Virus record (IMG/VR): IMGVR_UViG_3300020442_001264
Span: 1 to 64,000 of that record
Reading direction: 5' to 3' (one strand)
Origin: a virus
Length of the DNA stretch: 64,000 nucleotides
Part shown: positions 55,468 to 63,353 of the stretch, piece after piece
Position numbering within the stretch: position 1 is the first letter of the stretch
How the letters are laid out: every line of letters starts with the position of its first letter
The notes under the pieces: generated by a model
What the model was told of the DNA's origin: nothing
The model's database searches: none
What the model saw: only the letters and a program-made list of their open reading frames with translations
Position numbers and translations under genes: made by a program

Positions 55468-56206
55468 ACCAAAAGGCGATGCCTTAAGATGGGTTGCACA
55501 TGCAGGATTACTTGCAGGCTTGCTCATGGGTCCTAACAATTATTGGTGGGCAACACTAGGCGTATACTGTTGGTTTGCTAGTATAGGATTATTTGTAGGA
55601 CAACACAGATACTTTGCACATAGAAGTTTTAGAACAAACAAGTTTTGGGAAACTATTTTAAACATATCTGGAACATTAGCAAGTTTAACAAGCACGTTTG
55701 GATATGTTATAAAACACAGAGAACATCATAAAGATTCAGATGGAAAGAATGATCCTCATAGTCCACATCATATGTCAGCATGGAAAAGTTGGACATTAGG
55801 ATTAAAAGATGACAAGTATGATATAAAACTAGGCAGGGACTGGATTCGTAATAAAGGTGTTATGCATACACATGTAAACTTCTTTGCTTATATTATTGCG
55901 TACAACATATTGTTAGCATTTATAGACCCTTGGCTTGTGTTATATGCATACTTGATGCCTGTTAGTTTGTGTGTATGGGCAACTGGTGCCTTTAACACAT
56001 GGGGACATGGAAAAGGATTATCAAGTTTAGGTTACAGGACTTGGGACACAAAAGACCAAAGTGTAAATCATCATTTAGTAAATGTAATTACATTTGGAGA
56101 AGGCTGGCATAACAATCACCACAACAATCCAAGTGATTGGAGACATGGACAAGAGTGGTGGGAATGGGATTTTAACGCATGGGTAATAAAATTAATAAAA
56201 CAATAG
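55445..56206 (+). CDS. Membrane fatty acid (acyl) desaturase
   Basis: 253 residues from a GTG at 55445; no ATG is available in frame nearby. All three His boxes are present: HRYFAH in GQHRYFAHRSF, HREHH in KHREHHKDSDG and HNNHH in GWHNNHHNNPSDWRHG. DPHSPHHMSAWKSWTLG is a further family feature. Hydrophobic stretches (LLAGLLMGPNNYWWATLGVY and FFAYIIAYNILLAFIDPWLV) place it in the membrane. It matches delta-9 type acyl-CoA or acyl-lipid desaturases, which use a di-iron centre and oxygen to add a double bond. It lies inside the radical SAM run and overlaps both neighbours (23 and 28 bases). Confidence 0.92.
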   Translation: MEVLRYTKPKGDALRWVAHAGLLAGLLMGPNNYWWATLGVYCWFASIGLFVGQHRYFAHRSFRTNKFWETILNISGTLASLTSTFGYVIKHREHHKDSDGKNDPHSPHHMSAWKSWTLGLKDDKYDIKLGRDWIRNKGVMHTHVNFFAYIIAYNILLAFIDPWLVLYAYLMPVSLCVWATGAFNTWGHGKGLSSLGYRTWDTKDQSVNHHLVNVITFGEGWHNNHHNNPSDWRHGQEWWEWDFNAWVIKLIKQ

Positions 56207-57483
56207 ACGAGATAAAAGAATTAGCAAAGGGCGATGCTTTTTGTATCCTTCCTTGGATACACATGCACCCATGGCCCGATGGTAGAGTGTTTACTTGTTG
56301 TCTGAGCGAACATCATAGTCCAATTGGCAATTTAAATGAAATGGACTTAGACGAATGTTACAACAGTGACAATATGAAAAAGTTTAGATTGGACATGCTT
56401 AACAACAAAAAGATTTCTAATTGTACAAGATGTTATGAACTAGAAGATATAGGGCACGACACTTTGCGTAAAAGAAGTAACAGCGAATTTATAGAAGAAA
56501 AATTTGCATACCACAACAACAAAGCAGAAATTGTACAGCAAACAAATGATGATGGTAGTGTTGATAAAGTTCACTTAACTTATATGGATATACGTTTTAG
56601 TAATATATGCAATATGAGATGTAGAACATGCGGACCTGATTTAAGTAGTCAATGGTTTGAAGATGCAGTAGACAGTAAGTTCAATAGAACACCTACACAA
56701 AAGATATTACAAATAAGAAAAGGTAATACTGCATTTATGGAACAATTTGATCCATACTTAGATACAGTAGAGAAAATATATTGGGCAGGCGGTGAGCCGT
56801 TGATAATGGACGAGCATTGGTATATAATGAATAAGTTAGTTGAGATGGGCAGAACTAAAAAAGAAACTCCTATGAGAATCTTTTACAATACAAACTTTAG
56901 TAAATTAACATACAAGGATCAAGATGCTATAGAGTTGTGGAAAAACTTTGATGAGGTTAGTGTAGGTGCAAGTTTAGATGCTGGTTGGAAGAAAGGAGAG
57001 TACTTACGCAAAGGTACAATATGGAGTGAAACACTTGCAAACAGAGAACGTATGAAACAAGAACTACCAGACAAAGACTTTAATATAAGTTGTACAGTCA
57101 GTATGTTTAATGCGTTAGATGTCTGCGACTTTTATAAAAAGTTATGTGAGATAGAATTTATAGAACCTAAGGACTTTGGTATTAATATATTATTAGGTAA
57201 GCATGTACATAGGGCAACAGTATTGCCTGAACACATGAGAAAGCAAGTCCAAAAGAACATTGAAGAAACATTAGACTGGATAGGCGACCGTGATACAGTT
57301 GGTCGTGTTACAGATACATTTAAAAGTTTACATCAGTTTATGGATGGTGATGATAGTCATTTGTTATCTGATAGTTTACAAGAATGTAAAGAGATGGATA
57401 GATTTAGAAGTGAAACATTGTTTGATGTGTTTCCAGAATTAGAAGATTTACGACCTTACTATGATGAGGAAATTGATGACTAG
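56179..57483 (+). CDS. Radical SAM protein with N-terminal SPASM/twitch-like domain (paralogue 6)
   Basis: 434 residues. N-terminal region: AFCILPWIHMHPWPDGRVFT followed by CCLSEHHSPIGNLNE and NCTRCYELEDIGHDTLRKR. The GNLNE with DLDECYNSDNMKKFRLDML copies the usual SPASM sequence (an iGNL...l.e.wns...k..R arrangement) closely. Core CNMRCRTC has Cys144, Cys148 and Cys151; YWAGGEPLIMD follows. It shares RCRTC and GPDLSSQW with paralogue 5 (RCRTC, NPASSSKW). The ATG at 56179 is 28 bases inside the desaturase gene. Confidence 0.87.
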   Translation: MGNKINKTIDEIKELAKGDAFCILPWIHMHPWPDGRVFTCCLSEHHSPIGNLNEMDLDECYNSDNMKKFRLDMLNNKKISNCTRCYELEDIGHDTLRKRSNSEFIEEKFAYHNNKAEIVQQTNDDGSVDKVHLTYMDIRFSNICNMRCRTCGPDLSSQWFEDAVDSKFNRTPTQKILQIRKGNTAFMEQFDPYLDTVEKIYWAGGEPLIMDEHWYIMNKLVEMGRTKKETPMRIFYNTNFSKLTYKDQDAIELWKNFDEVSVGASLDAGWKKGEYLRKGTIWSETLANRERMKQELPDKDFNISCTVSMFNALDVCDFYKKLCEIEFIEPKDFGINILLGKHVHRATVLPEHMRKQVQKNIEETLDWIGDRDTVGRVTDTFKSLHQFMDGDDSHLLSDSLQECKEMDRFRSETLFDVFPELEDLRPYYDEEIDD

Positions 57484-58699
57484 ACCAGAACATTTTTGCA
57501 TACTACCTTGGATTAATCAAGAGGCTCGCACCAATGGAGAGATTGGTGTGTGCTGTGTTATGCAAGAAACAGCACCAGGGATAAATTTAGCAGACGGTCA
57601 TACATTAAAAGATGCATGGGACAGCGAATGGTTAGCAAATCTAAAACAAGATTTTTTAGATGGTAAAAAGCCTAAGGCATGTTACAACTGCTGGAATGAA
57701 GAAGAAGCAGGCATTGAAAGTAAACGTTTACGTGAACTTAAAAAATTTCCTCATCACTTAGATAACCTGGACCATATAAAACCAAAGAGCATGGATTTAA
57801 AATTAGGAAATATTTGTAATACAAAGTGTAGAATATGTACAGGATTTGCTAGTAGTCAATGGGTGCCAGAAGAAATAGAACGAGACGGTGACACAAATCA
57901 GTTTGCACATCTTATGGGCAGACTAGGACGTTGGCCCGAGCTCAATGAAAAGTTTTGGGAAGATATAGAAAATCAAATTGAAGAAGTAGAAAGTTTAGAG
58001 TTTTTTGGTGGAGAACCTTTTTTAATAAAAAGACATTTTGATATATTGCAAACATTAGTAGACAAAGGTAGAGCAAAAGATATTACATTGAGTTACAACA
58101 CAAATGGTTCTATATACCCAGAGCAGTATATGGATTTACTTAAACAGTTTAAAGACGTTCAAGTATTTTTTAGTATAGACGGAGTAGATGAAAGATTTAA
58201 TTATATTAGACATCCACAACAGTTTAATGAAGTAATAGAAAATTATTGGAAGTTTAAAAACACAGAATTTATTAGAACAAATATTTTTTATACTGTGAGT
58301 ATATTTAATATTATGTATATGGATGAATTGTTACAGTTTCAATTAGATAATAACATTGATACTGAAATTCATTTCAATATGGTATATGTTCCACAACACA
58401 TAAGTCCTAAAGCATTGCCTAAAAAAGTAAAACAAGTAATCACAGATAAATTTAAAGGTAATAATGATCCTAGAATACAAAGTACTTTGAATTTTATGAA
58501 TCAAGAAGATTACGAAGGATACATGGATGAGTTTGTAAGACAAACATCATTCAGTGACAAATACAGAGGAGAAAGTTTTGCAGAAACATTTCCTGAACTA
58601 TGGCAATACATGGAACCTTATTTTAAAAATGAAAGTGTAATGGAATTAATGGACACTATGGATCATATAAATTTATTAGACAAGCACGATAAGATATGA
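57476..58699 (+). CDS. Radical SAM protein with N-terminal SPASM/twitch-like domain (paralogue 7)
   Basis: 407 residues from the ATG at 57476; earlier in-frame ATGs at 57461 and 57464 lie further inside the preceding gene. HFCILPWINQEARTNGEIGV followed by CCVMQETAPG and ACYNCWNEEEAGIESKRLR form the auxiliary region. Core CNTKCRICTG has Cys114, Cys118 and Cys121, and FFGGEPFLIKR is the SAM loop. VFFSIDGVDERFNYIRHPQQ matches paralogue 4. It is the shortest copy. The next gene, the sulfotransferase-like one, starts in its stop codon (ATGA). Confidence 0.87.
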   Translation: MTRPEHFCILPWINQEARTNGEIGVCCVMQETAPGINLADGHTLKDAWDSEWLANLKQDFLDGKKPKACYNCWNEEEAGIESKRLRELKKFPHHLDNLDHIKPKSMDLKLGNICNTKCRICTGFASSQWVPEEIERDGDTNQFAHLMGRLGRWPELNEKFWEDIENQIEEVESLEFFGGEPFLIKRHFDILQTLVDKGRAKDITLSYNTNGSIYPEQYMDLLKQFKDVQVFFSIDGVDERFNYIRHPQQFNEVIENYWKFKNTEFIRTNIFYTVSIFNIMYMDELLQFQLDNNIDTEIHFNMVYVPQHISPKALPKKVKQVITDKFKGNNDPRIQSTLNFMNQEDYEGYMDEFVRQTSFSDKYRGESFAETFPELWQYMEPYFKNESVMELMDTMDHINLLDKHDKI

Positions 58700-59322
58700 G
58701 CAAAGTATTATTAAAAACATCAGGTAGAACAGGCTCGCACTTGTTGTTAGACAAGTATGAGAAAGAAGGTCATAGGGTATACTTCACTGCTACACATGAC
58801 ACAAAATCATTGTACGAATATGATTTAACAGAAAGTCTAATTCCGTTTAACTTTGATTTTATTGTGCAATGTCATTTAATGCAACTACCAAAAGACACAT
58901 CACAATGGGATTTAATTTTTAACGTAAGAGGCGATATGATATCTCAGATATGTAGCAGTATAATTGCACACCACACAGATGTTTGGCATGGTGTTGCAGA
59001 AATTAAAGAAAAGATTGTAGTAGATAAACACACAATTAAACAACAAGTAATTAAGCATGTAAGTTTTAATACTTACATGAAATATGTTTGCGAATACTTG
59101 CCGTGGAAGTCTACACAAAGAATATCAACAGAAGAAATACTACAAGAGGATTGGACTCATTTAGAATACAAAAAATCTATTAAACATGAAGATGCTATAG
59201 ATGATTATGAGAATGTCAGGAAGTATGTTGCAAATGTACAAGCAAGATTTTATGACTTAGGTGTAGCATATGGTAAAACAGAATTTGATAAAAGGTACGG
59301 AGACAAATATGACATACAGTAA
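58696..59322 (+). CDS. Sulfotransferase-like protein (weak)
   Basis: 208 residues. KVLLKTSGRTGSHLLLDKYE at the N-terminus resembles the PAPS 5'-phosphosulfate loop of sulfotransferases (a RTGS(T/H)LL arrangement at 11-17). IFNVRGDMISQICSSIIAHH comes where the 3'-phosphate-binding strand and Arg/Ser motif are expected (R then S). It lacks a signal peptide. A phage Stf0-like sulfotransferase would add sulfate from PAPS to a glycan, and the APS-kinase-like domain at 41263 could supply the donor. Both links are inference. Similar P-loops occur in unrelated kinases, so confidence is moderate. Confidence 0.5.
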   Translation: MSKVLLKTSGRTGSHLLLDKYEKEGHRVYFTATHDTKSLYEYDLTESLIPFNFDFIVQCHLMQLPKDTSQWDLIFNVRGDMISQICSSIIAHHTDVWHGVAEIKEKIVVDKHTIKQQVIKHVSFNTYMKYVCEYLPWKSTQRISTEEILQEDWTHLEYKKSIKHEDAIDDYENVRKYVANVQARFYDLGVAYGKTEFDKRYGDKYDIQ

Positions 59323-60610
59323 AACATTTTGTCCTTACCCTTGGATACATGTTATGACACAACCAAGCAGTACAGTGAACTTTTGTTGTGTTGCTAACGG
59401 TCAAATTAAAAATGATGACGGTAGTGTTTTAATGTTAAACAAAGGTGATGATATATCATCTGTTTGGAATAACAATCATTATAAAAAAATTAGACGTCAA
59501 ATGATAGAAGGCGATAAAGTAGAAGGTTGTGAACCTTGCTATGATTTAGAAGATTTAGGAATTCCTAGTTATAGAGAAAACTATATAAAGGATTGGTTAG
59601 GCTTTCATAGGAATGCTGACCAAATTAAAAACATCATTGACAAAAGTATTGACAATGATTATGTTGTCGAAGAAACACCACAGTACTTAGATTTTAGATT
59701 AGGCACACTATGTAACTTGCGTTGCAGAATGTGTCAGAGTCAAAACAGTAGTGCTATATATAAAGAATTAAAAGATGAGGAATTATACAATGAAGAAGAA
59801 CGAAAGTTTATCGTGGAAACAAGTCATTGGGGTGACTTTAGCGATTATACTCAGCCTTGGTTTGATGATCCTGGGTTCCTTAGCACAGTGGAAACATGGT
59901 TGCCTAATGTCAACAGGCTTTACTTCACAGGGGGTGAGCCCACAATTATACAACGTGTGTATTGGATCCTCGAAAAATGTGTCGAGCTCGGAATAAATCA
60001 AAACATAGATTTAGTATTTAATAGTAATATGACAAACATACAACCAAGGTTTTTAGACTTAATAGCCAAGTTTAAAGATGTGTTGATGTGTTTAAGTGTT
60101 GATGGCTATGGAACAACAAACGAATATATAAGAAGTGGTAGCACTTGGAGTATAGTAGACAAACACATTAGAGACTATGCAAAGTCAGACGTAGTAGGTA
60201 ATATACTGTTTAGTCCTGTAGTACAAATTTACAACATACTAGACATAACAAAACTATTGGACTATGCAGAAGAAATAACAAACGAGAGTGGTCGTAGAAT
60301 AGATATCAGTTTCTTGTTAAACAATTATCCAAAGTGCTTGGATATAAGAAACTTGCCTAAAGGTATAAGAGTTGAAGCACAATTAACTTTACATGAGTGG
60401 TTGCAGAACAGCACATACTTTGATGACGATGAACGTAACAGACAAAGTGTGTTAGGATTAATAAATGCATTAGACGACAAAAATGTAAACGAAGATGCAG
60501 AACATCAAATGCAAGTGTTTAGGAAGTATACAGAATTGTTAGACAATAAACGAAATCAAAGTATCGAAAAACAACTACCTAAATTATGGAGTAGACTCAA
60601 GTGGACATAA
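59309..60610 (+). CDS. Radical SAM protein with N-terminal SPASM/twitch-like domain (paralogue 8)
   Basis: 433 residues from the ATG at 59309, with GGAG at the right distance; an earlier in-frame start at 59270 would add 13 residues lying within the preceding gene. KTFCPYPWIHVMTQPSSTVN followed by FCCVANGQIKNDDG and GCEPCYDLEDLGIPSYREN form the auxiliary domain. Core CNLRCRMC has Cys135, Cys139 and Cys142; YFTGGEPTIIQR is the SAM loop. MCLSVDGYGTTNEYIRSGST is the conserved strand. It closes the radical SAM run and overlaps the SGNH hydrolase gene by 10 bases. Confidence 0.87.
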   Translation: MTYSKTFCPYPWIHVMTQPSSTVNFCCVANGQIKNDDGSVLMLNKGDDISSVWNNNHYKKIRRQMIEGDKVEGCEPCYDLEDLGIPSYRENYIKDWLGFHRNADQIKNIIDKSIDNDYVVEETPQYLDFRLGTLCNLRCRMCQSQNSSAIYKELKDEELYNEEERKFIVETSHWGDFSDYTQPWFDDPGFLSTVETWLPNVNRLYFTGGEPTIIQRVYWILEKCVELGINQNIDLVFNSNMTNIQPRFLDLIAKFKDVLMCLSVDGYGTTNEYIRSGSTWSIVDKHIRDYAKSDVVGNILFSPVVQIYNILDITKLLDYAEEITNESGRRIDISFLLNNYPKCLDIRNLPKGIRVEAQLTLHEWLQNSTYFDDDERNRQSVLGLINALDDKNVNEDAEHQMQVFRKYTELLDNKRNQSIEKQLPKLWSRLKWT

Positions 60611-61335
60611 CAAATAAAAAATATTTGTATGCAGTTGGTTGTAGCCATATGGCAGGTAGTGAAGTGATAGAGTTTGGCAATACTGCAAGGACACATGAAT
60701 CTATTAAGTATGCTTGGCCCGGACTACTAGCAGAACATTATGGATTGCATTATATAAATGATTCAGAACCAGGCGGTAGTAATGACTATATGGTTAGGAG
60801 TGTTATGCATTTTGTGAACAAATGGCTATCACAAGATAGAGATCCTAGTGAACTATTAGTAGTTATAGGTTGGACAACAGACGAACGCATAGAGTTTACA
60901 CATGAGAACAATGGTATAATGGAACATTTCCATTGGGCTAATGGTTGTGATTGGAGACCATTTTATAAAGATGGTAAAGGTCCTAAATTTGAAAATTGGT
61001 TTAAAGCATTGCAATTATATCATACCGACTTTGACTTTGGTAGAATTAAACGTGTAATAAATATTACTTTAATAGATGCTTTTTTAAAAAGTAACAATAT
61101 AGACTACATTCAAGTTAATAATTGTGCTAAGATGGATAAAGGACAATGGGAGTTTTTAAATATAGAGCACATGGTTAAAACATTTCCGTTTGATACATTT
61201 ATAGAACCATATGATAGTTTCGTTGACCAATATAAAGAAACACACAAAGAACATTTTTCAGATTGGTTACATGCAGATAAACATGTGCATAATTTATATT
61301 TTAAAAAACTTAAACAGAGGTTAGATAATGACTAA
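60601..61335 (+). CDS. SGNH/GDSL-type hydrolase
   Basis: 244 residues from a GTG at 60601. YAVGCSHMAG gives the block I nucleophile Ser15 (GCSH in place of GDSL). EPGGSNDYMVRS gives the block III Gly/Asn region. LLVVIGWTTDERIEF is the central strand, and WLHADKHVHNLYFKKL supplies the Asp-x-x-His of block V. SGNH enzymes remove or add acyl groups on lipids, proteins and polysaccharides. Phage versions in such regions are common and uncharacterised. Here an O-acyl editing role on the glycan is plausible. Confidence 0.72.
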   Translation: MDITNKKYLYAVGCSHMAGSEVIEFGNTARTHESIKYAWPGLLAEHYGLHYINDSEPGGSNDYMVRSVMHFVNKWLSQDRDPSELLVVIGWTTDERIEFTHENNGIMEHFHWANGCDWRPFYKDGKGPKFENWFKALQLYHTDFDFGRIKRVINITLIDAFLKSNNIDYIQVNNCAKMDKGQWEFLNIEHMVKTFPFDTFIEPYDSFVDQYKETHKEHFSDWLHADKHVHNLYFKKLKQRLDND

Positions 61336-61543
61336 TAAAGATAAAGAAGACTTTAACGGCTTAGGTCCTGTCGATAAAGTTATTGATATGGGAGACTTAC
61401 AAGGTAATCCTATACCAGAAGAAAAAGACACAGAACAGAAGGACGTGGATTTAGATGATGTTGAACTTTCCGAAGAAGAGGAAGAATTGTTAAAAAAGAA
61501 ATTAGAACAGATTCGTAAAAACGATCCATTTATATATAGATGA
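61328..61543 (+). CDS. Small acidic protein of unknown function
   Basis: 71 residues and strongly acidic. It opens MTNKDKEDFNGLGPVDKVID, with GNPIPEEKDTEQKDVDLDDV in the centre. The end is a charged helix ELSEEEEELLKKKLEQIRKN followed by DPFIYR. It has no Cys and no membrane segment. It overlaps the genes on both sides (8 and 4 bases). Its size and position next to radical SAM genes make it a possible scaffold or modified peptide, but it carries no leader or core repeat typical of RiPP precursors. It could equally be a small assembly protein. Confidence 0.65.
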   Translation: MTNKDKEDFNGLGPVDKVIDMGDLQGNPIPEEKDTEQKDVDLDDVELSEEEEELLKKKLEQIRKNDPFIYR

Positions 61544-63093
61544 GAATATTAGGAATTAGTTGTATGTTTCATGACGCGAGTACATGCGTTATAGAAGATG
61601 GTGAAATTTTATTTGCCGGACATGCAGAAAGATACAGTAGAGTAAAAAACGATGCATACTTAAATCAACGTTTGATGAAAGATACATTAAAACATGGTTT
61701 ACCAGATATAATCGTTTTACACGAAAGTACAAGATTAAAAAACAGAAGAAGATTAAAACAATTTACTTGGAGCAGTATTAAGGCGGCTATTACGGAAATA
61801 ACTGCTGAAGAATGGATTGCAAAGTTTTATCCACAGTTAAAAGGCATACCAGTAGTTAATTGTTTACATCACGAAAGCCATGCGGCGGCAGGCATACTTA
61901 CTTCACCAGAACATTTTGATGATGCGGCTATAATGACAATAGATGCTATAGGTGAATTCCAAACATCAACAATTTATAGATGGGAGACACATCGTAGTGG
62001 TGATACTAGAATGCAACTGCTACATGACACAAATTTTCCAAACAGTTTAGGTTTATTTTATAGTGCTATTACAAGTGCTGTTGGTTTGAAACCTATGGAA
62101 GATGAATATATCTTAATGGGTATGGCGGCATATGGTAAGCCATTATATGTAAATAAAATTAACAAAGAATTATTTAAACACCCAAATGCAACAGACAACT
62201 TGCGTGAATGTTTACATACTGTGAATATGAGTAAAGGTTTACCTAAAAACTTTATGAGTGCAGAAGCATTAGCAGACGAGCAAACACAATTTGATTTAGC
62301 CGCAAGTGCTCAACAAGTATGTGAAGAAAGAATATTGGCTTATGCCAAGTTAGCAAAAGAATACACACAAAGCAATAACTTAGTATTCATGGGAGGGTGT
62401 GCATTAAATTGTGTAGCAAACAGTAGACTATATGAACTGTTTAATAATATACACATTATGCCTAATCCAGGAGATGCCGGTAGTGCCTTAGGTGCCGCGG
62501 CATTGTATTGGCATAAACATACTAGCAAAAGAGTAAATTGGAATGGTCCATATACTGGATATAATATTTCAGGTGAATGGCCAAAAGAAAAATTTTTACA
62601 AAGTATGCGTAAAGGACAAATATTTGGTGTAGCAAATGGTAAAGCAGAATATGGTCCTAGGGCTCTTGGTAACAGAAGTTTATTTGCTGATCCTAGAGGC
62701 GAAGAAATAAAAGATAAAGTAAATGAAATAAAACGTAGGCAAAAGTTTAGACCTTTTGCTCCTATAGTATTAGAAGAACACGCCAGTGATTGGTTTGAAA
62801 TGCCTGGTGGTGTTATAGATAGTCCTTACATGCAATTTGTTGCAAAATGTAAGAGACCAGAAATTATACCTGCGGTAGTACATGGGGATGGTACAAGCAG
62901 AGTGCAAACGGTTAACAGAAAAAATCATCCGGATTTATATCATGCTATGAGACAGTGGCATGCTGAGTCAGGGTGTCCAGTTGTTCTAAATACAAGTTTA
63001 AATATCAAAGGACAACCAATTGTTAATACTGAAAAAGAAGCAGAAGAGTTTGCAACTCATTATAAGGTGCCAGTTCATGTCAGAGACGACTAA
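61540..63093 (+). CDS. NodU/CmcH-type carbamoyltransferase
   Basis: 517 residues. MRILGISCMFHDASTCVIED and LFAGHAERYSRVKND are the N-terminal signature of the family. VVNCLHHESHAAAG holds the metal-binding His110, His111 and His114. IMTIDAIGEFQTSTIYRWET, then VFMGGCALNCVANSRLY, match the ATP/metal site of the ASKHA core. The C-terminal domain with GKAEYGPRALGNRSLFADPR and KFRPFAPIVLEE is also diagnostic, as is LNTSLNIKGQPIV. The enzyme transfers a carbamoyl group from carbamoyl phosphate to a hydroxyl on a sugar or antibiotic. Marine T4-type phages often carry one. Confidence 0.93.
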   Translation: MRILGISCMFHDASTCVIEDGEILFAGHAERYSRVKNDAYLNQRLMKDTLKHGLPDIIVLHESTRLKNRRRLKQFTWSSIKAAITEITAEEWIAKFYPQLKGIPVVNCLHHESHAAAGILTSPEHFDDAAIMTIDAIGEFQTSTIYRWETHRSGDTRMQLLHDTNFPNSLGLFYSAITSAVGLKPMEDEYILMGMAAYGKPLYVNKINKELFKHPNATDNLRECLHTVNMSKGLPKNFMSAEALADEQTQFDLAASAQQVCEERILAYAKLAKEYTQSNNLVFMGGCALNCVANSRLYELFNNIHIMPNPGDAGSALGAAALYWHKHTSKRVNWNGPYTGYNISGEWPKEKFLQSMRKGQIFGVANGKAEYGPRALGNRSLFADPRGEEIKDKVNEIKRRQKFRPFAPIVLEEHASDWFEMPGGVIDSPYMQFVAKCKRPEIIPAVVHGDGTSRVQTVNRKNHPDLYHAMRQWHAESGCPVVLNTSLNIKGQPIVNTEKEAEEFATHYKVPVHVRDD

Positions 63094-63352
63094 TCCAGAT
63101 TTAGAATTAATAAACAAAAAATGTAAAGAGCCTTGGCTTTTCGATGACAGTCTTACTGATGCAGAAAGAATGTATTGGAAGTTAAAAGGTGTTTGCCATG
63201 TGTGTAAATATCCTGTGGCTTATCACAAAGACGACTGTCCGTTTAGTGATGTGCAATTACACTTTGCACAAATAGACAAAGAATTATATGCTGTTACAGA
63301 TATAGGATTTGTAAACAGTGAAAAGTTGAAACAACTGCTTAACAAGAAATAA
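63077..63352 (+). CDS. Small zinc-ribbon-like protein
   Basis: 91 residues from the ATG at 63077; the frame continues upstream but only within the carbamoyltransferase gene. CHVCKYPVAYHKDDCP carries CxxC plus a His and a Cys, enough for a small zinc site. MYWKLKGVCHVCKYPVAYHK and LHFAQIDKELYAVTDIGFVN are the most distinctive parts. No membrane span. It probably binds zinc and a partner. The gene overlaps the carbamoyltransferase by 17 bases, and the next gene begins one base after its stop. Confidence 0.65.
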   Translation: MSETTNPDLELINKKCKEPWLFDDSLTDAERMYWKLKGVCHVCKYPVAYHKDDCPFSDVQLHFAQIDKELYAVTDIGFVNSEKLKQLLNKK

Positions 63353-63353
63353 C

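Noticed and set aside
59775-60001. Overlapping open frames on both strands inside radical SAM paralogue 8
   Set aside because: Both fall in other frames of a gene with a clear radical SAM core and have no start signals.
39048-60610. Radical SAM genes as a classical RiPP biosynthesis cluster
   Set aside because: No precursor with leader and Cys/Gly-rich or repeated core, no protease-transporter and no RRE-like domain were found; the sugar genes fit glycan or protein modification better.
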